From Paracamarosporium sp. OC-R06-R3 (taxonomy: Eukaryota > Ascomycota > Dothideomycetes > Pleosporales > Didymosphaeriaceae): 64,000 bases of DNA. The stretch is taken from contig JACVRA010000155.1 of the NCBI GenBank assembly GCA_019828545.1, forward strand, positions 1 to 64,000, read 5' to 3'. The notes below the pieces were generated by a model. The model saw only the letters and a program-made list of their open reading frames with translations. It had not been told where the DNA came from and did not search any database. The position numbers and the translations under genes were made by a program. Below, piece by piece: positions 23,105-35,096 of this stretch. Within the stretch, counting starts at the first letter, position 1, and each line of letters opens with the position of its first letter.

Positions 23105-25684
23105 GATGAAGTTAGAAAGGCAGTGGAAGAATGCGGTATTACAAGATGAGATGCAACGAAAGCGTAATCGAAGGAAAAATTAGAAATGCTGAAGCGAAGG
23201 AGTGTTGGTGTCTAATGAAGCCAAAGACGATGTCGGACGGGAGTGTATTATAGACGGCGATCAACGCACAGAGCAGAGAGAATGACAGCCAGGATCTACC
23301 CGAGACCGTAAGAATTAGGAAATGCAGAAGTAGGGCTTAGACCAAGCTGCGCCCGAGCGTCGCAAACGAGAGAAGGCTGAGAGAGAAGTGAAGTGGGTGG
23401 AAAGGAGAGCCAACAGCATTACCCAAGCACAGTTATATCGGTGATGAGATGACCGAGGAGCAACGCCTCGTCAGTAGGCAGGCCGGCGGAGCGTGCTTAG
23501 CCAAGAGGTAGTGCGGCCATCTCACACAGTTGAGCACCTCCGTAGGGGCTCTAGCGAATTGAAGGGGTCTACGCCCTCGCGGTGAAGATGCAGGCGGACG
23601 GCGGCTTCCACGCTGCCAAGCGGCGGAGGCGGCTAAGAACAGGCTAGAGACATTTGGCACCGTTTGACACCCGTACGCTAAGGCCTTGACAGGTGCTTAC
23701 CCAGTCCCCAGAGTAGACAAACGGGCACCAGTCTGGCCAAGGAGGTCGAGACCATTGCCCTTCCGCTCGGAGATGCTCGCCGCCTACAAGTCCGACGGCG
23801 AGGCTTCTTCGCCCTGGAGAGAGAAAACGGGACTTCGATATCGTCCGTCGCACGAGGTACTCTCCGCCCAGCACAGGTCCTCGTTCAATTCTCGCAACGC
23901 ATGCCCTCTTCCCGACCCTCCCGACAAAAACAGACCACTCTGACGAACTCACGAGCACCAGCCCCGCTGAAACTTCTTGTCATGCTTGGAAACAACTTGG
24001 CCGCTGGGCGGGGACGGGACGCACCCCTGTACGGACATGCTCATACGTGAGAGGCGGAGATCTTGGCTCGACGTCTGGGCAAGCGCGCACCACGCAAACA
24101 AGCACACGCACCGCACACTCTGGACACGGCGTATCCACCGACCCTCCCGTTCGTCGCGGCGGCTCCCCCACAAGCCCGCTTCTCTGACGCTGGGGACCGC
24201 TCCCCCTCGAAATCAGCCCATTGTGAAACGCGAAAGAAACCCAATGCCCTGCCTGAGGCGCAAACCAAGAAGCCACGCACTACTCGCCACGCTCGACTCC
24301 TCCTGGGGATACGTGAAGCCCCCGTCGGAAAGCATCGTCGCCGCGCGAGGCAAGGAACTGCATGTCATCACCGTGTCGCGCGAGCTGAGGCAGGCAGGCG
24401 GCGGATATTCGTCGCCAAGAGAGCGCTTGGCGAAGGATTGCTGATTCCGGGACCGCGCGCAACAGCACAGCGCGAGGTAGACTAAGCTGCTGAGAAGCGG
24501 CCGCCAGACGCAGCCATGGTTGCGAGGTCACGAGCCACGAGGGGTATACGAGGTGCGCGTTCGAGGGTGGACTTGCGAGGCACTATTCTATTCTGTTCTA
24601 TTCACTGCATCAACCGTATCATAACCATACCACACCGTTCTCCCTAGCACCATCTAATTATACTCAATCCATCTTGTAACGCTCAAGTAGCTCACCATAC
24701 AAACCATAAACTGGAAACTAAACTAAACTAGAGTAGAGTAAAACTAGCCTACACTCTCAAACCCACCCTCCTCCCCACAAACCCAGAAAAAGCACAACAA
24801 TACAAAAATCACACACTCAACCGGGCAGACAGACAGGGTCATACGAAGCTAACCAACTCCGCGCCCCAACGTGCCTGCCTAGCCGACGTCGACTTCGCAA
24901 GCCCATACACGTTTTCTCGTCCGCACGTCGGTGGTCGGTATCTCGGCGGTTTGTTAGCGCAACGGGCCGCCACTGGGTAGCTTCTCGGGCGACGGGCGGG
25001 CGGTGCATGTCACGTTGCTATTTTTGGGCGCGTGCACGCGGTGCGGGCTGCAGGTAGGCCCGAGAGAGCGGCCGTGATGGACTTTCCCTTCTTTGCGCTA
25101 CTGTTTACTTAGGCCTGCTGTGCTGTACACGCGTCTTGGATGAGCAGAGCAATACTTGGGTGGAACGGGAAGGGAAGGAAAAGAGGAGAGGAGAAAAGAG
25201 AAGAGGAGTATCATGTGAAGTGTCACGGTCTGCGGATCACAGTATCGATGGCGAACACTACAAGCCTGCGGCTTCTCTATTCCTAACATCAAACAAACTG
25301 CAACTTGGGTTCCGCCTCCACCGCACCCCCTCGCACACACACTCCAAACATTAACGGCATACAGCCCAGACAGACAGACAGACAGACAGATAGACAGACG
25401 CCCTAGTATACACGCAAAAGCAGTGACAGCAACACAGATATAGCATCGAACAAGCCGTTCCGCTGACGGACTCGAGCAAACAATATTCGAGAGACAAACA
25501 CGAATGCGATGCTGCGCGAGCAGACATTGTTCCGCCCAATGCGTCTTTCCAATACGCCGACGCCGATATAACCTTGAGAGAAAGTCGAAGAAATATGTAG
25601 AAGGAAAAATAACCGCAATGATGGAAACAGAAAGAGGAGTATCAACTTTAGAGGTGCCGAATGTCGCCACGTCAACTAACAGTA
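23105..25684. other. Intergenic region, no gene seen
   Basis: About 2.6 kb between the start of the carbonic anhydrase gene and the 3' end of the phosphatase gene. The 23.6-24.5 kb part is GC-rich and open on both strands, with no domain on either. An AGAC tetranucleotide repeat lies at 25366-25399. Confidence 0.5.
25366..25399. repeat. (AGAC)n microsatellite
   Basis: About eight copies of AGAC with one A-to-T change. It is the reverse-complement motif of the TCTG repeat at the assembly gap. Confidence 0.85.
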
Positions 25685-27988
25685 CTACCAGGGCACTTTC
25701 ACAATGTTCGATATGGCCGCATTCCTTGACTTGGCTGGTTTCCTGCCGGTCTTTTCATACCGCTTCGTGCGAGTCGTGTCGGCTTCGACCCAGGTGTGAT
25801 CGGCAATTTCTGCTAATTCCTGCTGCGAACGGAGGCGCTCGGGAAGAATGCTTGATTTTTCTGGTAAGGTGGATTCCCAAAATGCCCATCTTTCTTTCAG
25901 GCCCATGCCGCAGACTTCCGATTCCTCTAATTCGCCAACTGACGTTTCTTCCGACTCTGAATCGCTACCATTGGCTTCAGCCTCGTGTTCACGTGTATCG
26001 GTCGCATCTGGCGTTTGTGTCCCGGATCCAGCAGCTGTGACCCTTTCAAAAGTCTCCAAAATTCTACGCTCGACCAGTTCGCTCGATGAACGTTTCATGG
26101 CTGTGCGTCGCCGCATTTTCTTCAGTTTTCGCCGTTTCTTCAGCTTCGCAGCCAGGCCCAAGCCAACACACGCTAAATCCGACTGCTCGTGTGCCTTGGC
26201 GTTTGCGTCAGCTTTTCTGAGCCTAACAAAGAGGTTGTGCGACTCGTTGCCCTATCGGAAGAGCATATTAGTAACTCTGGGGATATTGTGATGCAGGCTA
26301 AGAACAGAGTTAGTTACACTGCTATAATTAGATGGCCCTGTGACAGTACGTCGATTAGCGGCCATCGGTATCATACGTACTGGTGAGTTGAGCATGCTTT
26401 GCCGCTTGTTCCTGCTTTTCTTAATATGCTGCTTCAGCGCACTAGAATCGAGAGGCTTGAGGAGCTCGAAACTACAGAGCAACTCTGCCGAAACCGACAT
26501 CACAGCGCCCCAGTTGTCAAATTCACCACAATACTGTCAAATGTTAGTAGCGTATCTAGAAAAATGCATTGAATGACTCACATTCGGTGCAGAGAAGACG
26601 GTGACCAAAATGCGATCGTTGAAGAACTCATAACCATCTTCAACCACCATGTGGGCTCTGCATACAAGATCGAAATCGTGACGTTGCAAAAACTCCATGA
26701 TGACCTTTTTCCCGAAACAATAGCTGACTCCTCGCTCGTTCGATTCCCAGTCGTTTTCCATATCGGCAGGATCACTCCACAACAGGTCGTTCAGCAATCC
26801 GTAATCCGGAACGTCCGTAGGCCGCGCGATTTGGCGGATATCATCCATGTGTGACAAGCTCGGAGAAAGCCCACCATGAACGCAAAAGATCTTCTGTGCA
26901 ACAATAGCAGCGATGGGAAGGGTATTAAAGGTGTCCACGAATGCCTTCCAGACCTTGATATTACATCTTCTCTTACACTCGTCGTAAAATCCGTACACTC
27001 GGGTGACATTAGCGCATTCGTGATTGCCCCGTAGAAGGAAGAAGTTCTCTGGAAACTTGAGCTTGTAGCACAACAGCAGTAGGATCGTCTCTAGACTTTG
27101 CTTGCCCCGGTCGACGTAGTCTCCAAGGAACAGATAGTTGGAGTTGGGTGGGAAGCCGCACATCTCGAACATGCGAATGAGATCGGTATACTGCCCGTGT
27201 ACGTCACCAACAATCTTCACAGGCGCGGATAGCTCGAGGAGGGCGGGCTGGTTGAGAAAGACTTCGCGTGCGGCCGAGCAGATGGCCATGATTTCGGCAT
27301 TCTTCAAGCACACAGTCTTGGTGACTTTGCCCGCATAACCTGCATCCAGCAACCGCTGAATCATGTCGTCCAGGTCGATTGCCTTCAGCGCACTGATCTC
27401 CATTGGAGACCCTGCTCCATCATTTGCGGGCGGCGATTGTTCCACGCGCGGAATGGGCTGATCCTTCTTTTGTAGAATAGATTCTCCTGGTTGAGCGCTG
27501 GCCAATGGTAGTGGCACTCCCGTGGGACCGACGTCTGATACATAGTCGACCTCGCCTGTCTTCTGAGCCTCGTCCACATGCTCGTGGGTGCCTGTCCCCA
27601 CAGTTGCACCATGAACTGGGGATGGAGGCGGTTCCGCGTCGTCGGGTACGGCATCGGCCATGGCGGAGCTGTTGATTGCGGCCTCTTGTGCGGAGGCGGT
27701 GGAGCCGCGACGAGATCTTATTCCTCCCTTGCTGTTCGTTGACTTCGTCGACGCGGCGTCAGATTTGTCGGGCTTCGAATTGCCATCGTTGGCCAAGTTT
27801 GAGACGGAGTTGCGAGGACTGTCTGATTTCCCGACTGGGATCTTGGACCTGATAGAGTTGCGGATGGAGCGTGTGGATTCCCTGGTGTCTGCTCGTTCGA
27901 ACGAGCGATAGTTCTCACGCTCTAGCGAGACGCCGTCCACGGTGCCCTTGTCCCCCTTGTTCTTGCCGCTCGACTGCTGGTTGCCCAT
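25685..27988 (-). CDS. ppz1: PP-Z-type serine/threonine phosphatase, possibly C-terminally extended
   Basis: Exons read leftward: 27988-26582, 26533-26381 and probably 26251-25685; 708 aa, or about 520-550 if the last exon is not used. The N terminus MGNQQSS is an N-myristoylation signal, followed by about 200 Ser/Asn-rich residues, both typical of PPZ. The catalytic domain has GDVHG (261-265), GDYVDRG (289-295) and GNHE (321-324), then [18 protein letters not shown] across the first intron. PPZ phosphatases regulate K+/Na+ homeostasis and are inhibited by Hal3/Vhs3. After [14 protein letters not shown] a consensus donor (GTACGT), branch point (TACTAAT) and acceptor (GATAG) join in phase to a 188-codon exon rich in Lys/Arg, then Asp/Glu/Ser. 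This tail is not a known part of the family. Confidence 0.85.
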
Positions 27989-29540
27989 GTTGGCGGTTGA
28001 ACTGCCAAAGCGAGCGAATGGCGCAGTGGTTTATGGGTATAACGGTGTGGCAGACGTTCGTGGAGCGGGGGGAAGGCGACGGCGGTGCGAGGGTTGACGC
28101 AAGTGGGGCAGTTGGGTGTTGTTGTTGCCCCAAACAGCGGGTGTCTGTCACTACAAACAGCAGTCGCGGCCGGCGATAGTTGTCGTGATGGCAAGATGGG
28201 TCACGAGCGGAGCGGTGTTAGGGCGGTCGGTAGAGACGAGAGAGGAACGCCGTCAAGCTAGCCTCCGTCGGCGCAGTCACGATCTGCTTTGCGGGACACT
28301 GGGCGTGCCAGGTCGGCAGAAGGGAGGAGACGTCGGGGGGCGATTCGGTATCCCGCTGGCGAGCCAGAGCGATGGATGTGCGGGCAAGTGTGGTGGAGAG
28401 GGTCAGCTACAGACAAGCAGAGGCAGCACGCATGTGGGCCGATAGTGGTGACCTCAGGCGGCGATAGGCGGCGCGCGGATGCAGCTGCGACGTAAGCGAG
28501 GCCGTGGTTTAGTGTAGGCGCCGATTACGTCTGGCGGGCGTGGCGAACGGTGCAATGCACTGAGACCGGTGAAAGCGAAAGTTTCGGTGCGGTGGGCGAA
28601 CTGGGCGACGGCGGGCGGTCCTGGGAGCTAGCGCGGGGCTGGGCCTGTGAATCTGGACGCGGACGAGCTGCAGGTGATGGCTGCAGAGGCAGCTGGTGCG
28701 GAGAGGCCTGAGGGGCAGCGCGGTGGAGAGCGAAGCAGACGTCGAGAGGCGGCGTCACTGGCCGAGGCCGTGAGTGGCTCCGCACCCAGAACTATCAACT
28801 CGGGCCAAGGCCCCAAGGCGGTCTAGCAAGGGTAGCGCAGCGCTGGAGCGGGCACAAAGAAGGCTGCGAACGCGTCGGGCGAGGTGTCTCGAGGGCTGCT
28901 GGGTGCTCGGGGAGAAATCCACGTTTGAGCCTCTGTGTGCCCTCGACGGGCTAATCTGCAGCGGATCCTGAGTCACGCGCCTCGAGGCGGCACGGCGAGG
29001 TTCTTCCGACGCCGACGGTGGATGCCAAGCCAGCTCACGTCTCCCCCGGCAGCCCACTGCCGTCTTCATCCCCAGGGCCCGACGCAGTTGAATGCAAATC
29101 CAGTGCAGCTCCTCCCTGGCGTCCCGACCCGCCGAGCCTCACGCCTGTGGTCCGGCAATTCGCGCAAATTTTGCGCTGTTGGGCCCTTTGAGTCGTCTGT
29201 CGCCCTCTTGCGGCCCAATGCACAAAATCACTCACGCTGTGCATACACTGAGCATCTAATTCTCTTGGCAACGCCACTGCAGTCATCGCCGTTGGAGCAT
29301 TGAGTAGCTAGACGTCGTCCGGCCTTCTACACACATCAGACAGGTTGCAATACCAAGCTCCAAAGCTCAAGAACTTCAAAATGCCCAGACCATTGGCGCC
29401 AAGAGGAAATTCCGACAACGAGGCCTTGGAACAAGGACGTACCGGGAACTATCGCCTCAATGTGGAAAGGACTGCTTTGTGTTCATATGTGCCCACGTGG
29501 CTGCTCGTGTACAACTTCCTGCCCTCCAGCCCCCACCTCC
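27989..29540. other. GC-rich intergenic region
   Basis: About 1.5 kb between the phosphatase start and the 3' end of the aldehyde dehydrogenase gene. Overlapping open frames on both strands carry no domain. It includes the phosphatase promoter. Confidence 0.55.
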
Positions 29541-31347
29541 TCAGAGCCTGCTGCCGAGGTTGACGTGAATGGCCTGTTGTTGTTAGCATCTCTCGAGGGC
29601 ACAATGTTTCCATCAAGCAGAACATACCTTCTTGTTGGTGTACGCTTCCAGCCCAGCTTCTCCGAGCTCCCGTCCGATACCGCTCTGCTTGACACCGCCA
29701 AACGGCACACGGATGTCAGAGTCGTTGCTTGAGTTGATCCACACCATTCCAGCTTCGATCAGCCTGGCAACGCGGTGCGCCTTCGTGATATTCTGAGTAA
29801 ACAGGGCAGCTCCGAGGCCGTACGTCGTATCATTCGCTCGTTCGATGGCCTCCTCTTCTGTCTTGAACGAGGATATCACCACAAAGGGACCAAACACTTC
29901 TTCTCGGTAGATCTTCATGCTGTCTTTGACATCGGCGAAGATGGTAGGTGCAATGTAGAACCCTTTACCACCTACGTCCTTGAAAGCTTCACCTCCGGCC
30001 ACCAGCTTGGCTCCCTCCGATTTCCCGGAATCAATGTAAGAAAGGACTCTCTCGAATTGTGACTTGGTCACTTGTGGGCCTTGGAATGTGTCGTCTTTGA
30101 AAGGGTCGCCAACTACGGAAGCCGTGGACACGTGTTTTTTGAATGCTTCGACGAACTTGTCGTAAATGCCTTCTTGGACAAGAATCCGGGACGTTGCTGT
30201 GCAAACCTGACCTTGGTTGTACACTGCAGACGTACAAAATCAGCAGCTGTGATGAGCCCTTTGAACACCGACATTACTTACTGATTCCAATATGCGACCA
30301 CTTGACTGCCTGGTCCAATTCGGCATCGTCGAAGACCAACAGTGGCGATTTCCCGCCAGTCTCCAGCGTGATGTTCTTCATGTTTACGGCAGCCATCTTC
30401 ATGATCTCCTTTCCAGTAGCTGTTGATCCAGTAAAAGCAATTTTATCAACGTCCAAGTGTTGCGCTAACGCTGCACCAGCCTTCCGGCCTTCACCATTAA
30501 GGACGTTGATCACACCAGGCGGGAATCCAGCCTCTTCGACCAACGATGCCAGGTACAGAATGGATAAGGGCGTTTGTTCCGCAGCCTTTATAACTACGGT
30601 GTTGCCCGTACACAAGGCAGGACCTAGCTTCCATGCAGCCATAGCAAGTGGGAAATTCCATGGAATGATCTGTGCACAGACACCGAGCGGCTCCCGTACC
30701 GTGTATGCGAGCTTCGCTGGCGAAGTGTCGATGACTTGTCCGTGGATCTTGTTCGCATACCCAGCGTAGTACTTGATCGTGTTGATGACCTCGCCAAGAT
30801 CGTCACTCAAAGCCACTTGGTATGGCTTTCCATTATCCCAGGTTTCGATTGTTGCGAGCGTTTCTCTGTGCTGTTCGATCACCTGAGCGAACTTGTACAG
30901 GAGATCTGATCGAGCATTGGTGTCCATGTCGCGCCATGACGGATCTTTAAATGCTTTCCGCGCAGCGGCTACTGCTTTGTCGACATCTTCCGGTCCTGCC
31001 GCATAGACAGATGCTATCTCGCTCTCATTGCTTTTTCAAGTCAGCTTCTGGTGGGGGCCGTACTTCGATTATTCAAACCTTGGGTTAATGCTCGTGATCG
31101 TCTCACCAGACTGCGATGCCACGAATTCGTTGTTGATGAACAGGCCTCGGGGTTGTTTGTATTTGTGACCGTTCGGCGCAGTCAGCTCAATGAACAAGTC
31201 TGACATAGTGCTATAGCTGTTATAGCTCTGGTAGCTTCTGATGAAGGAAGAACAGGCCCAGAGTCGATATGTGGAACGGTGAGGGCGCACTGGAAGAACA
31301 GGAGCTCTCAGGAGGCGAGGTAACCGGCAGCTCATCTTGGGCACCAT
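29541..31347 (-). CDS. NAD(P)-dependent aldehyde dehydrogenase with optional mitochondrial presequence
   Basis: Four exons read leftward: 31347-31079, 31021-30282, 30223-29628, 29573-29541; 545 aa. It contains VIKAAEQTPLS, FTGSTATGK (cofactor binding), LETGGKSP with the general-base Glu (residue 310), GQVCTATSR with the catalytic Cys (344) and a final AIHVNLGSRL. The Glu-to-Cys spacing of 34 is that of class 1/2 enzymes. It oxidises aldehydes such as acetaldehyde to acids. The first 47 residues are rich in Arg/Ser with no acid residues (MVPKMSCRLPRLLRAPVLP...), as in a mitochondrial presequence. A second in-frame ATG at 31206 (MSDLFIELTAP) would give a 498-residue cytosolic form. The last coding exon is only 11 codons. 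Divergent from the methyltransferase gene. Confidence 0.92.
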
Positions 31348-31852
31348 TTTGCTTATCTGTGATTCATGGCTGCTTGATGCAAGTGCAGTCAACCCCGCAA
31401 GTGAGACGCTGGTAGACGCGATAGGTGCACGGTCGCATGGACTTGCCGCATCTGGCCGCCGTCCCGTTGATGGCGTTCGGCGCGGAATTGTCGTGATTTC
31501 ATACGCGGCTTTCGCAGTTTACCCGTTGTCGGGGCATTCGCTTTGTTTACGATGTCTCAAATGTCTTCCAATAGAGGGCCTGTCTGGAAGGAAGAACGCG
31601 TGGGGTCCCTCGACGCGGGCACAAAGAGCTACCCCGCCGTCGACCATTACCTCCCACACTATTGAGCCCACCACTGCTAAAACATCCTTTTTGACGTTGC
31701 ATTCTCACGCGCAAATCCAAAAAGTCCTCGTTGCACATCAAGGCCACGACTACGAAACAGGCGTCGATCCTCGCGAGCGCGCCACGAACAACGTACCGCA
31801 AATCGAGAACTGCCCACCCCGCACGCCACCACTGCGCAAAACAAAACATAGC
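31348..31852. promoter_or_regulatory. Divergent promoter, aldehyde dehydrogenase / NTM1
   Basis: 505 bp between the two start codons. The plus-strand frame of the methyltransferase stays open through the whole spacer, but it overlaps the antisense of the dehydrogenase presequence and has no domain. It is read as non-coding. Confidence 0.5.
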
Positions 31853-32638
31853 ATGGATATGGACATGGATGCGGACCCTCCCTTCTCCGACGCTTCCGCG
31901 CCCGACGCGCTCATCAACCATGCTCAATCGATAGAGTACTGGAACTCCGTCTCCGCAGACACAACGGGTATGCTCGGCGGCTACCCGCAAACCTCGCGCA
32001 TCGACCTGCAGGGTTCCTCCAACTTCCTCACCAAGCTCCGGCGCGCAAAGTCCACACAGGCTTCGAAGCAACCACTGCCTCCGCTGGAAAGAGTCGCTGA
32101 CTGCGGCGCTGGCGTGGGTAGGATAACAAAGGAGTTCTTGCTCAAGGTGAGTAGGAGGGTCGATGTCGTGGAGCCGGTGAAAAAATTCACGGATGAGCTG
32201 GTGCAGGGCTTAGGGAGCGGAGAATGGGCTGGCGATGGAGAGGTTACGAAGGAGGGTAGGGGACAGGTGGGTAGTATCATAAATCTGGGACTGCAGGATT
32301 GGGTACCCGAAGTCGGTGCATACGACATAATATGGAATCAATGGTGTTTGGGCCACTTGACGGACGTACAGCTCGTGGCGTACTTCAAGCGGTGTAAAGA
32401 CGGACTTATCAAGGCGGAAGAGGGGAAACAGTCCTGGATCGTGGTCAAGGAGAATTTGTCGACGGATTTTAGAGGCAAGGATATATATGATGAGGAGGAC
32501 TCGAGCGTGACGCGATCGGATGAGAAGTTTAGGCAATTGTTTAAGGAGGCTGGGCTTAAGATTGTTGTAACGGAACTGCAGAAGGGCTTCCCAAAAGAAT
32601 TGTTCCCTGTGCGCATGTATGCTCTGAAGCCGGAATAA
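31853..32638 (+). CDS. tae1: Alpha-N-terminal protein methyltransferase 1 (NTM1/TAE1)
   Basis: Single exon, 261 aa from the ATG at 31853 (MDMDMDADPPF). Family hallmarks are visible: EYWNSVSADTTGMLGGYPQTSRIDLQGS at the start; VADCGAGVGRIT (81-92), the SAM-binding motif I; VDVVEPV (motif II); and IWNQWCLGHLTD, the NTMT signature that forms the peptide pocket. The C terminus has ELFPVRMYALKPE. The enzyme methylates the alpha-amino group of proteins beginning (Met-)X-Pro-Lys, in yeast the ribosomal proteins Rpl12 and Rps25. The frame is open 172 codons further upstream but without an ATG context or conservation to support it. Confidence 0.93.
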   Translation: MDMDMDADPPFSDASAPDALINHAQSIEYWNSVSADTTGMLGGYPQTSRIDLQGSSNFLTKLRRAKSTQASKQPLPPLERVADCGAGVGRITKEFLLKVSRRVDVVEPVKKFTDELVQGLGSGEWAGDGEVTKEGRGQVGSIINLGLQDWVPEVGAYDIIWNQWCLGHLTDVQLVAYFKRCKDGLIKAEEGKQSWIVVKENLSTDFRGKDIYDEEDSSVTRSDEKFRQLFKEAGLKIVVTELQKGFPKELFPVRMYALKPE

Positions 32639-32849
32639 GGTCGGGAGATGTAGGTCGGGAGATGTAAATTTACGGAAGGGAATCGGCACATGCATCGAGA
32701 CGTGTTTTTGTAGCGTTATACCCGAAACATTATTGCTGTACTCCTGAAAGACCATTGGTATCATGTCTACTCCCTTGACGCCCAAGCCATGCCAACCACC
32801 TCTCACCAGCCACACTGCTGCAACGTTGTGCAAGATTGTGTAAGTCATC

Positions 32850-33792
32850 CTACCGAAAGATCGTGCCCGTCGACATGAACCTGTGAATCGTGTCGAGCGA
32901 CATCATAGGCTGTTCTTCCTTGACTTCCTGCTTCTGAGCGCCCGTCGTAGTTTGCGTCGATGCACCTATACCCTCCACATCCTCCATCTCCTCATCTTCT
33001 TCCTCCTCAGATTCGCCAGACTCGCCGCCCTCCTCCTCCTGCTTGTTGTGCGCAATAATTCCCTGCTCTTCCACTATATCGTAAACATCCTTCCACAACT
33101 CCGCCAGCTGGTCCTCATCCAAATTCGCCTTCTGTCTTCTTAGTTTGGGCTTTCCTCCTTCATCTTCGTTCATCTCTTCATCTTCTGCTTCAGCAGGCCT
33201 CTTGGCCTCGATGCCCCAGTCTCCAGGCACGTGCGCGAATTCGGCGGCCTTGATCAGCTTTGCGAGGATCCAGTCTTTTTCCTTGGCTCCAGGCTCTTTC
33301 GAGAAGATGGTGTCTACGAGAGCCCCAAGCTGCGGAGCTGCAGTGGGAAAGGGCGGGATGGGGAAGGAATGGAGAGCTTGAAACGTGGCGAATGTTTCTG
33401 GGTCCTTGTTGATGAAAGCTTGGATGGATGTGATGGTGCTGCTGACTGTGGCGATGCTGCGTTGAATCGAAGGCCTGTCACGATGTCAGTAATCAGGATA
33501 ACTGTGGTTCAACATGTAGATGAGAAAACACGTGACTGTGAAAGGCAGGAACACTAGGTCAGATGGATGAAGCTACGCGTCTACTAGGGGAAAGATCGTA
33601 AGAGGGAGGTGGGGACGAAGAACAAGGCCCGACCTACCAGTCCGGCGGCGCTGTCTGGTTAGCTATGAGCTCTCTCTTCATCTGTTCCAGCATCCAGACG
33701 AGCGACATTAACCTGGCGCGCAACGACTCTAGCAATGCGACATCCGCCTTTGCAGGCTCCCCAGGCATGATTTGGCTTGCATTCGACGCCAT
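32850..33792 (-). CDS. med8: Mediator complex subunit 8 (Med8)
   Basis: Two exons read leftward: 33792-33638 and 33474-32850; 259 aa, joined through a 163-nt intron that splits a Trp codon. The first helix region (LESLRARLMSLVWMLEQMKREL) and the following PPDWPSIQRSIATVSSTITSIQAFI match fungal Med8, a Mediator head subunit that binds TBP and links Med18/Med20. The C terminus holds GDWGIEAKRPAEAEDEEMNE, a long acidic run and a final helix (SLDTIHRFMSTGTIF), also typical. Mediator carries regulatory signals to RNA polymerase II. Confidence 0.85.
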
Positions 33793-35096
33793 CCTCAAGT
33801 ATAACTAGTCCGAAGGATTAAATTTGGGTTGTAGGAGTTGAAGGTTTGTTGGGCGTGGTCGGCGAAGCTGAAAGGCGATTGGTGTAGAGGGACTGGCCTG
33901 CTCCGAAAAGGTTCGAGGCTTGGCGTTGCATAACGTCAAGGCGCGCTGCACCAGGTAGGCTTGGTGCTCTTACTATGCATCTTCCCATTCCAATCGGGTC
34001 CTAGCAGACAGCCTTCTTCGTGTTCTCTTTTGATGTTCATCTGTTTATGCTGACCTAGAGTGTCTTGAGGGATGTCCCGACCTTGTCACAGAGAAGACCT
34101 GAGCGTTGACTATTACGCGTCTTTGACACATGGTTCCGTTCTCGCATCATTTATCTCAACCTACGTAACCGAATCTATTATAAGAAACTGCATGCCTGCT
34201 TCTTTGGGCCTGCACCTTCGTCTTCGCTCTGCATAGGAACGAAGTGTAATACGCCCAAGTGAGCCACAGCCCATGTCGCTGTCTAACCAGAAAGTGGATG
34301 CGTGACCAAGGTTCACATCTAGTGACCCAAACAAAAGAAATGGAGAACGCCTTGAATGGACTGTTTTTTGCTGCGATATTACCAAACTTTGGCTTCCCGT
34401 GCGTGTTATCCAGACAAGATGCATCAACCAGAGAGCGACCTCTCGTATGGATGCTCGATACTCTCATTAGACAGGTGTTGAGGTGGGCCAATCACAGGAT
34501 CGATAGAAAGTGGGTCTGTGCAACCATGGCTCTTTCCTAACTCTCTCCCAACAGGCTCCTCTCACTTATTTTCTCTGTGCTGTCCCCACACTACCCTTTT
34601 CCAGCCTTTATAGACTCTGCAACTCTTGTTCTCTGTTATACACCAGTTCTTCTTGTATTGACGTATTGTGACAGGCAACTATTCTGAACCCACAACCCAC
34701 CAGCTACATCGCTCATATCGAGGGATAGGCGCTCCTGGTCGACGTTTTCTGTTTCGTAAGAATAACAAGTTTGACTTCTGAATACCGAATTTGGAGCCTT
34801 GTCTAGGTCTGCAGTGTAAGGTTTTATCTTGCACTGTTGTTCCAACGGCTTTCCGGTTGTTAAGAGACTGCAATTCTTGGCCAGCAACAAAGGTAACGCG
34901 TTCCACTACAACTCTCACGCTGGTGCATAGCGCACTTCTTGTGGGGGTCCTTCTGCTCCACTTCCACCTCCTACTATTCTAAACTTTTTTTGCTAACCTA
35001 CGCCATTAGCTCCGACACATACATACTTTATCAAATCCATCCCAAAGTTCAAATTGAGAACCATCTCCTACAGCTAAAACACTCATAGTGAGGATC
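33793..35096. other. Intergenic region, no gene seen
   Basis: 1.3 kb between the starts of two divergent genes. The last 500 bp are pyrimidine-rich on the plus strand (34540-35030), as usual for 5' regions of filamentous fungi. Short open frames near 34.2-34.9 kb have no domain. Confidence 0.55.

Noticed and set aside
23644..24531. Overlapping open frames on both strands
   Set aside because: GC-rich, stop-poor DNA; no domains, no splice signals forming a gene, and neither strand is preferred.
31337..31852. N-terminal extension of NTM1
   Set aside because: The frame is open, but it overlaps the antisense of the aldehyde dehydrogenase presequence, contains no conserved domain, and the ATG at 31853 gives the family's normal length.
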